The notes beneath the pieces were generated by a model. The model was not told the origin of the DNA. It searched no databases and saw only the letters and a list, made by a program, of their open reading frames with translations. Position numbers and translations under genes: made by a program. This document shows positions 40,013 through 53,050 of a DNA stretch of 64,000 nt, piece after piece. The first letter of the stretch is position 1. Each line of letters begins with the position of its first letter. The stretch lies in assembly GCA_963678675.1 (NCBI GenBank), contig OY783196.1:932501-996500 (forward strand), given 5' to 3'. This DNA comes from Xiphydria camelus. Taxonomy: Eukaryota > Arthropoda > Insecta > Hymenoptera > Xiphydriidae.

Positions 40013-40652
<640 letters not shown>

Positions 40653-41037
40653 ATTTAAAGAGAATGAAAGCGATTATCCGCCGATGTGTATTATTAATAC
40701 GTTTTACGTCAGACACATTTATCAATACGCGTGATCCGGTCGAGGTGGCCGAAGTTCAACACGTTCAACACCACATCGAGAGCGGCCATACTGCGTACGG
40801 CCGACCAATCAGATTCAACGGAGGTTGATTTGATTTAGAGAATACACGAGAGGCCGAGTTTACGTCGAAGACAATTTTTAAGAGGTTTTGATCGCGATAG
40901 CGATGTAACGCGAAGTTCTTAAAAACGTGGATTTTTTCACGTTAAAATAATCCTTCGAATTATTCACTCTCGAACATTTGAAGTATACATATTCTTACCG
41001 TAAAAGCGTCCGTTGTTTGATACAAAAGTATAAAATC

Positions 41038-41043
41038 TTTATT
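41038..41043 (-). terminator. Candidate polyadenylation signal for Cdk4
   Basis: TTTATT on the plus strand reads AATAAA on the minus strand, about 635 bases past the Cdk4 stop and upstream of the HINT promoter area. It is the clearest such hexamer in the gap; the choice is tentative. Confidence 0.4.
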
Positions 41044-41677
41044 TTGCAGTATACAGTCTTAGTATTGTCTTTTTTTTGTTACCGATTGTTTTAATACAGT
41101 ATTCAAGGTTCAAATGTATATAAATAACGTGTTACGTTTCGGTGAGGTTTATACATTTTTATCCGGCGTTACTATAGTACATAAAAATACAAATCTAACG
41201 TTCTAATGATAACGATTCGTACCTTAAGAATTATGGCAGTGTTTCTTCTGGTTCTTGGTGGAAGTGTCCTAACTACTTCCGACAGTCCTAACAGGTCGAT
41301 CAGACCCCAGTCTCAGAGGAATATATCTATATTATCTAAGATTAATTCTAACTACTCCTAACATTACGTAATCAAGCACGTGTACCTTGATCAGTGGATA
41401 AGCGACAAGTCGGCCCTGTTGAACTTTTCTGGTACTATTAATTTTCTCTCTACGAACGGCATGAGTTTCAGAATTGTTCTGAAACAAATTTCTGTTTAAT
41501 ACGTCCTGATGCGAAAACGAGAGGTCGATCAGCGATAAACAAGTAATTGCTCTCCCTGCGATTCGGTGGATAGAAAGTTTCTCTTTGAATTGTCTACCAT
41601 TCTCTATCCAGTCAGTGTTTGACCTACGATTTGCATTTAAGCCGGATGAATAATGGTCTAAGCATGATTGACGGTCA

Positions 41678-43377
41678 TCAAGAGTCGTCTTCGGCAAAGT
41701 ACCGATGTCTCAGTGCTTCAGCTGCCGACGGGCGGCTGTGAGGATCAAATAAAAGCATGGTCCTTATCAGGTCCAGTCCATCGTCGTTGAGATTAGCGAT
41801 TACGGTTCTCAAGGGTCTTCGCTGTCTTGGAGGAAACGCGGTCCAATTTACGGACACGTTCTCCGGCCATTCCTGTTGCGACGGCGTTCCTATGATCCTG
41901 TACAATTCAACGCGAAAGTTCGAAGTGAATATTTGAAGGAAAGTTGGCCGTTGTCGATGCGATTGGATAAACCGACGATCCGAGGGGGCGTTATCGGAAA
42001 AACCGTGATACGACTTACCGGAATATTCTGTCGAGCTGGTCACCTTCGCTAGTTCCCGGGAACAGAGGTTGCAGCGTATTCAGCTCCGCGAATATGCATC
42101 CAACCGACCAGATGTCAACTGGACTAGCGTAAGGACAACCTAAGAGTACTTCCGGCGATCGATACCACAGAGTAACGACCTGGAAGAAGATTCGATTCGA
42201 TTCGATTCGATTCGACAGGAAACTCGTATCTCGGCGGGCTCTTCTTCGAGCTCCTCGTCGAACGTGAATACTCACCACCGACGTCAATCTCATCTCGAAG
42301 TCGTAGGTTTTAGCTAGACCAAAATCAGCGATCTTTATGTGACCATCTCGCGTCACCAGAAGATTTTGCGGCTTCAAGTCTCTGTGTATGATTCGATGGC
42401 TGTGAAGGAAGTCCACTCCCAAGAGGATCTCCTTCGACATTTGCTTGATGACGTGCGACGGTATACCGGAAGGCCGACACGAGGACATGTAGGACGCGAG
42501 ATCGCGTTCGACGTGCTCGAAAACGAGCCAGAGTATGAGCCCACGATCAACTCTCTCCGATCTTTCATCCGCGGATGGCAGGTTGAGATAATTACCTTGA
42601 CAGACGTCCAACAGTCTCACCTTGAATGCAAAGTACAATTGTTTGGAATCGAACCGCGAGGCATTTCAAGAGGAAATGACTCACTATGTAAGGGTGCTCG
42701 AACGGTTCCAACTGTTTGAGCGCCGCGATCTCTCTCAGCGTCGACGTCGGTAGACCATCTTCCGTCAGAGGAACCCTGACCTTTTTAAGGGCCACTACTT
42801 GACCGCTATTTAAGTCTTTCGCTTTGTACACAGTGCCGTACGCTCCGTTTCCGATCAATGACAATTCCTCGTACCGAGAGTGCTCACCCGTTAAAGACGT
42901 TTGAACCTGACCGGTAACTTCTCGTCCCATGGTGCTCGTGCTCGGAACCTCGGCGGACGTGACGGCGCTGCTCTCCTTCTCGCGGGAGACCGTTGAAAGG
43001 GCTTCTTTCGGTTTAGAAGGCCCGGCGACGGGTTCGTCGCTCTTCGGAGCAGGTTTCGGTAACTCCGATTTTCTCTCGGGAGTCTCTACGGTCTCGGGTG
43101 AGCGGGGCTTCCTCTCGAGTGTTTCTACGGTCTCGGGTGAGCCGCCGGGTTTCCTCTCGGACGACGTCGGAGTCTCCCGAGACGGCGATGAGCCTTCGGG
43201 GATATCGCCGGGTGGTAATGTCTCAGTCGTTTCCAGGCCTTCCTCGACTTCTCGCTCTTCCTCCTCTTTAGGAGCTTCCTCCGCCGCGGACTCGGCCCTT
43301 CTCGTTCTCTTCGGAGACGTTGGCGACGACAGGTCTGGTCCGAGCTCTGAGCTCGGACGCCGTGGCCTTCCAGCCAT
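41678..43377 (-). CDS. Cdk4: Cyclin-dependent kinase 4/6
   Basis: This is the cyclin-D-dependent Ser/Thr kinase that drives G1 progression and cell growth by phosphorylating Rb-type proteins. Exons are 43377-42685, 42620-42276, 42179-42019 and 41897-41678; phases agree and give 472 residues. The kinase domain begins near residue 168. It has the Gly loop [19 protein letters not shown], a PSTAIRE-like helix [45 protein letters not shown], and the activation segment [16 protein letters not shown]. The Thr-Ser pair there is like CDK6, where CDK4 has Thr-Pro. The first 167 residues form an acidic, Pro/Ser/Thr-rich extension not found in vertebrate CDK4 (303 residues), with repeated SPETVET motifs. 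The start is the ATG at 43377; a GTG just upstream is not used. A short insertion lies between VRLLDVCQG and [10 protein letters not shown]. Confidence 0.95.
42191..42214. repeat. (TTCGA)n microsatellite in a Cdk4 intron
   Basis: Nearly five units of TTCGA, ending at the intron 2 acceptor tract side. The intron is 42180-42275 on the minus strand. Confidence 0.9.
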
Positions 43378-44243
43378 CACGACATCTCTGCTCTACCTGA
43401 GAAATCGAGAATATTAGCGCACGCGAGTACGAGTTGGATAGGACGGAATAACCTAGCGCGCGTCGTGAAAATTTAATTTTCCGCTCAGGGTACCTAGCGG
43501 CCAGACGGCTGTCGCGACTTGTTACTCGAAACGTTGCAATGCACGGGTCACCGCACTCATGTGTAATAGACCGATTTTGTTCAAGAATTCACCCCAAAGG
43601 TGTATCGTATGAAATGCCACCAGATTGTTTGATAGAAATAATTTTTTTTTTCAAATTTTCTCTCCGTCGGAATAGCACGCGCGCACGTTTAATTCGTGCG
43701 CGATGCGAGCTTGTAAAGCGAAACGGTAGTGCAACAGGAATCGACCGTACAAAGGGTCTCTGCGGCTCTGCGAGACATCTGCACGGACACCTGCTCGTAA
43801 TAGTTGAGCGGCCATACCGTTGGCTCTGAGAATATCATACAGACGTCCCGAAGAGCCCTCGAAGAGGTCTTTGCCCTTTGTTCCTCGCACAAAACATCCG
43901 GCTAACGATATCGGGGCCCGGCGGTTCATTACGTTCAATTTCTCCTGACGTGAACCACCCGGATCTTCCGAATTCGAGATTGTCGTGCCCGCTCCGGCGA
44001 GCGCGTAAGTGGCGGACCAAACAAATATAAGTTTCCAAAGTGGCTCTGGCGTGGAAGGGAAAGAGAGCAAAAAAAAAGGAAACACTCTTTCCGCGCCGCT
44101 GCGACGAACCTGTTGATACGAGGATGTGAATGAAGAGGGGTGCCGGAGATACGGTGGCATTCGGGGAGGGACGGCGGGGGCGGCGCGCGATACTGGATAA
44201 ATAATATAACTTTGTATAACCGTGGTATCTCGTTCCCGCTGAT

Positions 44244-44248
<5 letters not shown>

Positions 44249-44280
<32 letters not shown>
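44249..44280. repeat. (GA)n microsatellite
   Basis: Sixteen GA units in noncoding DNA upstream of Cdk4. Confidence 0.95.
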
Positions 44281-44283
<3 letters not shown>

Positions 44284-45070
44284 CGAGGAGGACGAAGAGT
44301 GGTTTAAAGAGCCCGACGAGACTGCATGGGAAACTGCATCCGTAACGTGGCGTTCGTTAGTTTGGAATGCGCGCGGCGGGGGAAAAAAAAACGAAGCCGT
44401 CGTAATCGGGAGGAAATAATAAACTAAACGGTCTTATCGTCCGGGCCGCGGGGCTTTTTTTTTTCTTCGAGTCGAAGGTTTCGAGCTTTGATCCTCTTTT
44501 ACGTGGCGTTAAATTAATTTACTCTATTCTCCACGTCGCATCTCGATCGATCGGTCGAGGGCGACTAATGGTTCTCGGAAAATTTCATTCCCTGGCTTCG
44601 CGTTGGGCGCGTTTGGAGCGCGAGAAATTTTTCGTCGAATTCGTTCGAATTTATTCGTCTCGCATATCCGGGCTGAGTGTCCTACTCAGCTATTCTTTCT
44701 TCGATAAATGATCATTAAAAAGCCTCCTCGGCGAAGGATCTCGGTTAATCTCGTTTCCCCGATTTTTTCCTTCCCTCAACTACTCTTCCGGCTGTACATT
44801 CGCGTGTATTCGACCAACTCGCATCGAGTGTAACATACGTGCACGCGTATTAGGAGCCGAGCCGTTTCCTCCGCAGAGAGGAGGTGCTTGGGAGTTTTGA
44901 TTTCACTCCTTTATCAACTTCCTCTCGCGATAAACCAAGACGCGCGACAGGAATGCCGACACCCGAGGCCGGCATATCTCTCTCGCTCTTTGGCTCACGT
45001 GTACCCGCTGCCGAAAAGAGCACGAGGGTGTCCGACGACTCCTCTCGGGTTGATAGAGGTGCATGGAAAG

Positions 45071-45309
45071 ACTGGTACCGGTAAATTTTACCGTATGTAC
45101 GATAAAAGTGGTGCACACGAGGTTTTCGGATGTTTCAACGGTGCGTCGCAGTAATTTTTCTTCCGAAAACGTTAAATCGTGACGGTCGGCATTACAATTT
45201 ACCGGTTGTTTCCAAGGAAAAATTGTTCTCCACCAAAGTGGGAACATCCGAAAGTTCTCGCGTGTACCTTTTTTTATCGCAAATACGGTAAAATCGACTG
45301 GTATCAGTC
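45071..45309. mobile_element. Palindromic MITE, copy 1
   Basis: The two halves are inverted copies. The left half runs GACTGGTACCGGTAAATTTT through TACGATAAAAG and TTTTCGGATGTTTC. The right half reversed runs GACTGATACCAGTCGATTTT through GCGATAAAAAAAGG and TTTCGGATGTTC. A close relative is at 47253-47473. There is no ORF. Confidence 0.8.
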
Positions 45310-45908
45310 GCGCTCTTTTGACTCGCCGTCGCGCGCAGCGACGAACGAAACCCGATCGCGAGAGCGGACGGAAGAGATATCAACGATCGTCGATCGGACG
45401 CGCGGCCTCCGTTTCGAGCCCGGCCGCGTACACGAAACGAAAACCGGCCCGCGACGCACCCGCCTCACTTCCGTCGTCGACACACCGCGCGAAGAGTACC
45501 GCCGCGGAGAGGGAGCGTGAAACGAAGGAATTTACCCGCGTCGTGCCCCGCTTCACCTCGGCGCGCGCGGAGCGCGCGACGCGATAAAACCTCTTCACAC
45601 CGCCGGCGCCTTCTCGCTCTTACTGCAAGGGCCGACCGAATTTCCCAGTATTTTTCCGATGCGTTTCGTCCACGGGGCAGGCTTTTCCGGCCGGCGCGCT
45701 CCCGCGGCGGACGAAGCGGGGAGGAGAAGAAGGAGAAGGAGGAGGAGGTGGAGAAGAAAAAAGCGGAGGGCCGAACGTCGCGATTCGTGGAAGGCCGCGG
45801 GAGAACGCACTCCGCGCGTCGCACTGACCGCGAAGGCGCGGTCACTTTCGACTTTCGACAACGAGAGAAATGTAAACGGTGGCGTTTCCACGTAGCGCTT
45901 ATCTTGAC

Positions 45909-45962
45909 ACCGCCGCCGCCGCCGCCGCCACCGCCACCACCACCACCATCACCACCACCACC
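45909..45962 (+). repeat. (CCG/CCA)n trinucleotide repeat
   Basis: Imperfect CCG and CCA units. The poly-Pro frame read through it has no coding support. Confidence 0.9.
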
Positions 45963-46040
45963 TTCCAGGACCGGGCAGATGTTTCGCCGTACGTATTCCG
46001 TCCAGCAGCGCGAGGAGACGGAGAGAGGGAGGAGGCGACT

Positions 46041-46066
46041 GAGGAGGAGGAGGAGGAGGAGGAAGA
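46041..46066 (+). repeat. (GAG)n trinucleotide repeat
   Basis: A purine-rich tract of GAG units within a longer GA-rich region; noncoding as far as I can see. Confidence 0.8.
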
Positions 46067-47252
46067 GAGCGCGAGGGAGGGCGAGGGAGGAGGGGAGGGG
46101 GCGTGGGAAAGCGACTCTCGAGGAAAAAGAGTGGAAGCCAACGACGTGGACGATTTCTCGACGATGAAAACGAGGACGGATGCGCGCGCGTACATATACA
46201 GTCCCCGGGCGTCTTTCCTCGACTCCGCGAAGAACCGAGGAAGAGAAGCGTCGCGATCGGACGAGGGAAGGACGCTCCTCGGTCTCGCTGCGCGCCTCGG
46301 CGAATAAAATATGGAAAGGCCATTTGTATATACGCGCACCACGCCGCAAATCTGGAACGAAGTGCGTAATTCGACGTCTGGTTTCCGTCGCCCTCGCGGA
46401 AGAACGACCCCGTCGCGGAACGCGTGGAAAAACGAGCGAGAATCGCGGAAAGAAACGTTCGAACTCACGGTCGCCGCGGCGAGCATCGTGGCAAGCGTTG
46501 AACGGACGGGCGCGACTGTCGGTATCGACTGATTCGATCGAATCGCGTTCGTCCACATCGGATTGCGCCTCGTGTCGGCGATATATCGATGACGAAAGCG
46601 GTGATGCGGATAGTACGGGTCGCGTGAATAGCGCGAGCGATCAGCGTATCTCGGCCGCGCCGAGCAGAGTCGTCGTACGGTTAACGAGAGGGCGTACTTA
46701 GCGACGACGTCGTCGGCGCAAACCGTTCGCCCCGCCGCACAGCCTCGAACGTCGGATGTGTACATCCGTATACGCGCGGTCGACGCAGCGCGCGGTTCAT
46801 TGTTTGCAAAGTCGCGTGCGAATTCGACGCGGCGTCGGCGAGTCGCGCGTACGGCTGGTACGTGAATGAACGAGGCGGGATCGCCTCAATGGATCATTCA
46901 AATTTGGTAGTAAAAGCGTGCGCGCTCGAAGTATTACGATGTATATATACGTATACACGGAGAGCAGCTCCCGTGCGTTTCCGTTTGTTTACCAAGCGTA
47001 ACGCGCGCTCGCCGTGGAATCGATATCGATCGACGCGGGCGTTGAGAGAGAGAGAGTCTATACTCGGTATCTCTTGAAACGGGACCTTCCGCCTAACCGG
47101 AGAGTTTGTACGCGCGGAGTTAAAATATAAGTTGTTTATCGAGGGAAGGGCTACCGAAATTCGGCTGCAATTCGAGGCGAGGTATCGGTGCTTTTCGCGG
47201 TGATATTTCGAGCGGGTCGGTCCGATCGAACGTTTTAATTCTCACGGAAGGG

Positions 47253-47473
47253 GATCGGTACCGGTCAATTTTACCGTATTTACGATAAAGGAGGTACGCG
47301 TAAGGATTTTCCGATGTTTCTACCGTGCGGAAAATAATAAATTTTAATGCAAGCCATGACGATTAAAAATTTTCAAAAGAAAAATGACTGTACCGCATTG
47401 TAGAAATATCCGAAAACCCTCATGTGTACTCTCTTTTATCACAAGTACATGGTAAAATTGACCGGTGTCAGTC
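47253..47473. mobile_element. Palindromic MITE, copy 2
   Basis: Same family as 45071-45309. The left end carries ATCGGTACCGGTCAATTTTA and the reversed right end GACTGACACCGGTCAATTTT. Both halves then carry a GATAAA block, a GTAC block and a TTTTC-GATGTTTC or TTTTCGGATATTTC block. Copies 1 and 2 differ mainly in the central loop. Confidence 0.8.
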
Positions 47474-47584
47474 TTTTCGCGCTCCTTGCCCGCTTTGGTG
47501 TAGCGAACAACTCGAAATTAGCCCATTTTTATAAATTTATAGGTAGGTACACATTACAATTGTCGTCTCTGATACTGAGCTTTA

Positions 47585-47674
47585 GGGCCGGTTGTATAAA
47601 CGCGGTGAACTGTAGTTCGGCTCGATCCACAGTTCAAGCTGAACTACAGTTCACCGCGTTTATACAACCGGCCC
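47585..47674. mobile_element. Short PIF/Harbinger-like MITE (90 bp)
   Basis: It is an almost complete palindrome: GGGCCGGTTGTATAAACGCG through GTGAACTGTAGTTC on one side and its exact complement on the other, with a loop of about 22 bases. TTA flanks both ends (47582-47584 and 47675-47677). The GGGCC end and 3-bp TTA duplication fit PIF/Harbinger. The perfect arms suggest recent insertion. Confidence 0.85.
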
Positions 47675-47787
47675 TTAATATGTAGACTATACCGAGCGAA
47701 CGGTCGCCCGTTCCGAGACGGTCGTTCAAGCGGCCGATTATCTCGTTATCTATGGATCTTTGGCCCATACCGCTATAGAACTTTTTT

Positions 47788-47905
47788 GTAGGCTGAAATA
47801 CGCTCTACAAAAAAGTAGTCCACACATTTTGACAAAACCTCGTGGGTTAAAAGATAATCGAAGTTGAATGGCACTCTGAACAAAACACCAGTTAAATCGA
47901 CTGCC
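47788..47905 (+). repeat. Dispersed repeat with stem-loop, copy 2
   Basis: Counterpart of 21676-21800, in the same orientation. TTTTTGTAG and CTACAAAAA form a perfect 9-bp stem around a 13-base loop, followed by AAAACCTCGTGGGTT and ACTCTGAACAAAACACC. Confidence 0.75.
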
Positions 47906-48887
47906 CGCGATAGTTCTAGTGCTGACGATATACGAGCAGGATATTCCGTCCGCACGTGTGCGGATCCTTCGCACGAATCTGCGATGGAAAACATCGCTCG
48001 CGCCACCTGCACACTCGACCTGCGTCCCCGTTACCGGGCGCGCGAGGGAACGGCAGCAGAGTTGCAACGCGACGGAGAGAGAAAAAAAAGGCGCAGCACA
48101 GCCGACAAGCGGGCGCGAGAGATAACGAGAAAGAAGGTAGCGGCGTAATCGAAGGCGCCGCGTCGTGGGCCGCTTCTCTCGCGAGTAACGAATAACGAGC
48201 TTTCAACCCGTTCCCTCACGGCCTTGGCCGCCCGAAGTGCAGCGGGATGCGCGGCGCTCTCCCAAGATGGGAGGAACGGCCGAGGGAAGCGCTGGGCGAG
48301 CAGATCTCTCGTTCTCTGGCGGTTCTTTCGCGCGAAATTCCACGTGGTCGACGGTCTCGCGGTGTATCGCAACCCCGACGGCGCGCGCTCTCTCTGCTCT
48401 CGTCGCGGGCCCTCTGCCCGCTCTCCGCGGGATGTGCTAAACCCGTATCAACCCCCCACCCTCCGCCCTCCCCCCAGTTGTCGACGCAGATCTCGATCCC
48501 GACGCGTCGACGTCGGCAGATTCTCACGCGCGATCCTCGCGCCGGTCCTTTGCGAAGCGAGTGCGGGGCGCCGCGAGGAAGAGGGATGAACGCGAGAGAG
48601 AGAACCGCTCGGTGCGGGCGGCGATGCACCGAGCCGCGGGTTAGGCGTGTAAAATCGCGCGAGCTGCGGTACGCATACGCGTTCGCGGGGACGAGGCGGA
48701 GAGCGCGCGATCGGCCCTAGCGCCGCTTATATTTCTCCGCGGCCGCGCGTACACACCGCGATCCAAAGACATTTACTCACCCATCGACGAGGCGCTGACC
48801 TCCCACGAGAAGAACACGCACGGAATCGGCCAGGGACCGCGTGCAGGCGCGCGAGTGCACCACACGCGCCGGAAACTGTTTAACGTC

Positions 48888-48929
48888 CGTCCGTCCGTCC
48901 GTTCGTTCGCACGCACGCACGCACGCACG
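48888..48929 (+). repeat. (CGTC)n / (CACG)n short repeats
   Basis: Three to four CGTC units pass into TTCG and then five ACGC units. Noncoding. Confidence 0.85.
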
Positions 48930-51900
48930 CGACGTACGACGTCGTCGACGCTCACCGGATACGTAGTAGGGTTAAGCAGTGGGCGAGCGCAGACGGAGAA
49001 CGAGAGAAGGAGTACGCGAGAAAGACGGGGAGCGAGGGAGAGAGAGCGAGATACCGACACGGGCGCGCTCGCGCTCACACACATACGCGGAAGGAGAAAA
49101 ACAACAGTCGCGCACGCACAATAGCGCAGGCGCACTCTCCGCGGAGCGGCCCGGCGGGTGAATCCGTCGCACGCCCGCTCGCGCGATTCGCGAAGAGAAA
49201 CGCGTCCTCCGCGAATCGGGGAAGTCGCGGGCGACCGCGTGAACACGGCGCGGATCTGCGGACCGAACTGAAGTCGTTGGCGATCGTCGAGCGGCGCGGG
49301 CTCAGTTACTGGCGGGCCCTCGAGAGAGCCGGGCGCGGAGGAACGGCGGAACTCGGCGGTTGTGTCGACGACGTCGGAGCTGGGCGCCGGTCGCACCGCT
49401 GCGCGTCTCGAAACATGAATGGAATGCTTCCTCGGCCGCGATGCACGCGAGACGGGTCCGCTGGAATGGGTCGGGGACGCTCTCCCGAGTCCAGGAGCGG
49501 GGCCACTCACCCCCGGGCCCTTCCGGAGCCCTTCGACCGCCTGGCGCCCCTTGAACTCGTCGTCGTTGTCGTCGCATGCCAGGAATTTTCGAGCACCGCC
49601 TCTCTCTCTTTCTCTCTCTCTCTCGTTTCGAGGAATCGTGAACGCTCGATGAGTCGCGTCGGGGTTTACGTGCGACTCGACACACGAGGGATAAGGAGGG
49701 GGTTCCGAAACGAACGAGAGTGGGGAGCGCGCGCAACGAGGCGCGTGAAGCGCGGGGGAGGGGGAGGCGCGCGCGAGAATGCGTTCTTCGCGACGTAACC
49801 TAATAATTATTACGAGACCGTTAGCGCGCACGTTCTTTTATTTTTTCCCTCGCCTACGCGCGCAGTTCGAAGGTACGGGAGAGCGCGAGTCCTCCCTCGC
49901 TCGTATTCGTGGCGAAGACGCACAGCTCGAGGCTGAAAACTTCCAGGGCCGCGCGCGCGCGCACGGAGGCCCCGCTTATCGGGGATATTTTGGAACCGAG
50001 CCGCGCGGCGGTTCCGATACGGGGTTACGGGGCGAGACAGAGTTCCGTTACGTTCGGTTCGACGGCGGCCCCCTCTCCCGAGAAAGCCGATGCTCCGACG
50101 ACGCGGCATTGTTTTGCGTCTGGGCCCCGGTAGGTATGCCGCATAGCGTCTCTACCCGGCCTGGCCAGAGCTCCTTCGTGGAAGAGGAGAAGGGGGGAGG
50201 GGGACCCGACGCCCGGATCTGGGCCCTACACAACGCGCAGCCCCGCAACAGCTGGAAAGCAACGCACCTGGACGCGTCTCGCGCCAGTCTCCCCGAGGAG
50301 TTTGCACTCGTGCGAGTCGTAGCCACGCACATGCGGGTACAACGAACCGCGCGGATCGCGAGTGCCCGCTTTCATTGGAGCGCGCGGCGCAAAAGTCCCC
50401 GGCGAGAGTCGATCGCGAGAGGGCCTCTTGTGTGTACCGGGCCTTACGGAGGCCGTCCGGAGGCCGCCGCTGCCGCCGCATTGTGAGACGGGTTGCACCA
50501 GAAAGCCTCCGACCTCGCTAAACTAGACGGCGGGGACTGGTTTTTGCCCAATTTAGATCCACCATTGTGCGCGAGGAATGAAAATAGAGGAGCCCGGGGA
50601 AAAGAGAGAAACGCGACCTCCGAACGATTCGACTCGATAATGGTTTCGATTTATCGGCCGGCGTTTCGGGGTGACGGTCGCCCCCGGTGCCGTTTGCGTT
50701 CGGTGGATTTTAATTTTCGTTCGTACAATTTTGGATTCCGGGAAGAATTTTACGCGTCGTAGCCGAGACGCGCTCGATTCGGTGTTTCGGTTTCGTCAAC
50801 GGCGCAACGCGTTCGGATACCTAGAGTCGTCGATTCGCGCGAGAGAGAGGCCCGGCCGGTTCTTCGGAAAAACACGCGGAGGCGCGGGCAGCGGAGTCGA
50901 GAAAAAGCGTCTTTAAATTAGACGGGGACCGCGAGCGCGATGCTCTTCGTGGGACGGGGATTTACGAGGCGGGAGACACAGCCCGACCGCGAAACACGCG
51001 CGCGCGTGCAGGGATTTATATTCCGGCCGATAGTTCCCCCCCGACTGCGCAAACGAGTTTTAAATCCCGCTGGATGGATCGATTTATCGACCGAGGCGTC
51101 GTTTTAGAAGCGCGGAGAATAACGGAAACTATTAGTGATGTCGGCCGTTAAGGCAGCGATTTTGATTGCCGAGAGTAGTCGCTCGTCGTACTAAGCGGAG
51201 GAAACTACTTTTCCGACGGTAGGTATACCGAGTGACCCGCACGGTACCTACATTTGAAGATGCTTTCGCGGTTGCCGTTATTCAGGCGCGTCTAACTTGA
51301 AAGCAAAACTGGTTTAACACGAAATGTAGAGCATGTATCGCCTTGTATATCATAATATCTAATGAAATATATATTTCGTAAACTCGTATCGTTACGCGAC
51401 ATTTATTGCAATCGCATCTCCCAACCACTCTAGGTTAGAAATGAATCCGCGTAGGTATGTCCGTATATCACGGCACGCGCGCAGCCGACGAGACGAAAAC
51501 GGTAAGAAATAGTCGTACACGAATAGCGCGAAGTAAAAGGATATCATCAACCGTCGAGCGGAGGAAGCCATAATTTGCCAGGGAGAAAGCACTGAAATGG
51601 TAAGTGCGTCGGAGGAGGCCGCGACACCCCGTTCTATCGCAATTTTCACAAGACCCCTTCCGTGAGATACGCGCACCGCGCGGGGCCGCGCGCTCGCCCC
51701 GCGAGCGGACTGCTGACCGACAATCCGTTATTCAGAAATGCAGTTACGCGTTCCGCGCTCGTGCAGCGGCGAGCAACGAGAACGCGATTCCGAGGCGCAT
51801 TTCAAAGTCAGATTCCGAGTCGAAAGCCGCCGCGCCTCGCGTTCCAAGCGAGGTCGCGATGTGGACGCCAATCCCATCGCGGATCACGAAAAACATACAA

Positions 51901-52697
51901 TTATAGATTCCCCGAAACCGTTGAACCCGGAATTAAAAAAAGTCACAAAGAAAGACACGCGCTCCCCTCAAATTTCTTCGCTAATTCGTTCGGAGGCGCG
52001 ATTTCGACTGCGCTCGCATTGCGCAGTCCGACCTCACGAGACGCTGAGCGTCTCGACGCCATAAAAATTCCCGATACGAGCGAGGGTCGACATTGCGCAA
52101 GGTCGCAGACTATATACACCGCATAGCGGCGCCCCTTCCTTCGCGGAGAATTCCTCCGCCGCGCGTCTTTCGCCGCACTCGGAGCGCGCGCCTCGCCGCG
52201 GAGAATCGATCTCGCGCGTTCCTGCGGCGACGCGGTTTTTGCCCGAAGGAAATCCCTTCGGGAAATAAAATGAAATGTGTTAGATCGTACGACGGATTTA
52301 TACGTCCGCGTATTAAATGCCGCGCGCGGGAGAGAAGCTCTCGCTCGCGCGGCGTGAAAGGTGCAGGTGGGCATTGCGATCCGTATGAATCAGAAAGCTG
52401 AACCGAGCTCCGGGAGAGAGTCGTCCTCCCGTGATTCATTATCGATTCGTGTAATGCGTCGCGGGCTGCTTCGCGTAGAGCTCCTACCTATAGGCGCGAT
52501 TGCGCAATGCTAAAGTTGTGCAGCAGGTACGACTACTGAACTCTATAGAATACGACGCGGATGTCCGACGATCGTCGTCTTCGGCGCGCGGAGGAGCGAG
52601 ATTCGAATGGGGATCGTGTCGGATGGCGGCCTGGAATGCGTCCCTCTTCCGCTGGCTGTCTCGAAAGTTCTCAGGGGTGAAGGCTAATCAGTACCTT

Positions 52698-52698
52698 C

Positions 52699-52730
<32 letters not shown>
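52698..52730 (+). repeat. (CT)n microsatellite
   Basis: CT-rich tract with one TTTC interruption. Confidence 0.9.
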
Positions 52731-52852
52731 GAAATTCGTAGCTCCCCACATCTTTATAGGACATTTTTAAACCGCGCTTTTTGCTTATCTCATCAACAGA
52801 GATCCTTGCTTATTTCGCGTCGCTGATATTTATGGAAATACTCACTGTAAAA

Positions 52853-53050
52853 AAAATGGTATTTTTATATGCTTTTGTGCAAAGCTTTTTTTTTTAATAC
52901 GCGACCATGAAAATTAATAATATATTTCCTCATGAAATTTCTCTCAAAAATCTCATAACGAATTATATTAATTTTCATAATGACGTATTGGATAAAAGCT
53001 TTACATACAATTACATTAATACCAAGTTCGATGCAATTTTTTGTACAGTG
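52853..53050. mobile_element. AT-rich MITE-like element with CACTGT ends
   Basis: The ends CACTGTAAAAAAAATGG and, reversed, CACTGTACAAAAAATTG mark an AT-rich island of about 200 bases. Inside, GAAAATTAATAATAT and ATATTAATTTTC are inverted. Bases 52909-52998 are homologous to 55784-55872. Confidence 0.55.

Noticed and set aside
43378..43380. GTG codon as the Cdk4 start
   Set aside because: The adjacent ATG at 43377 is the normal eukaryotic start.
43651..44160. 169-codon minus-strand frame upstream of Cdk4
   Set aside because: No homology recognised and no phased junction to Cdk4 exon 1; likely part of the 5' flank.
45465..46556. 363-codon open frame on the minus strand with a poly-Gly tract
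   Set aside because: The poly-Gly comes from the CCG/CCA microsatellite; opposite-strand frames are equally open.
48773..49831. 352-codon open frame on the minus strand
   Set aside because: Low-complexity Arg/Ser/Pro sequence running through CT and GA repeats; no family resemblance.
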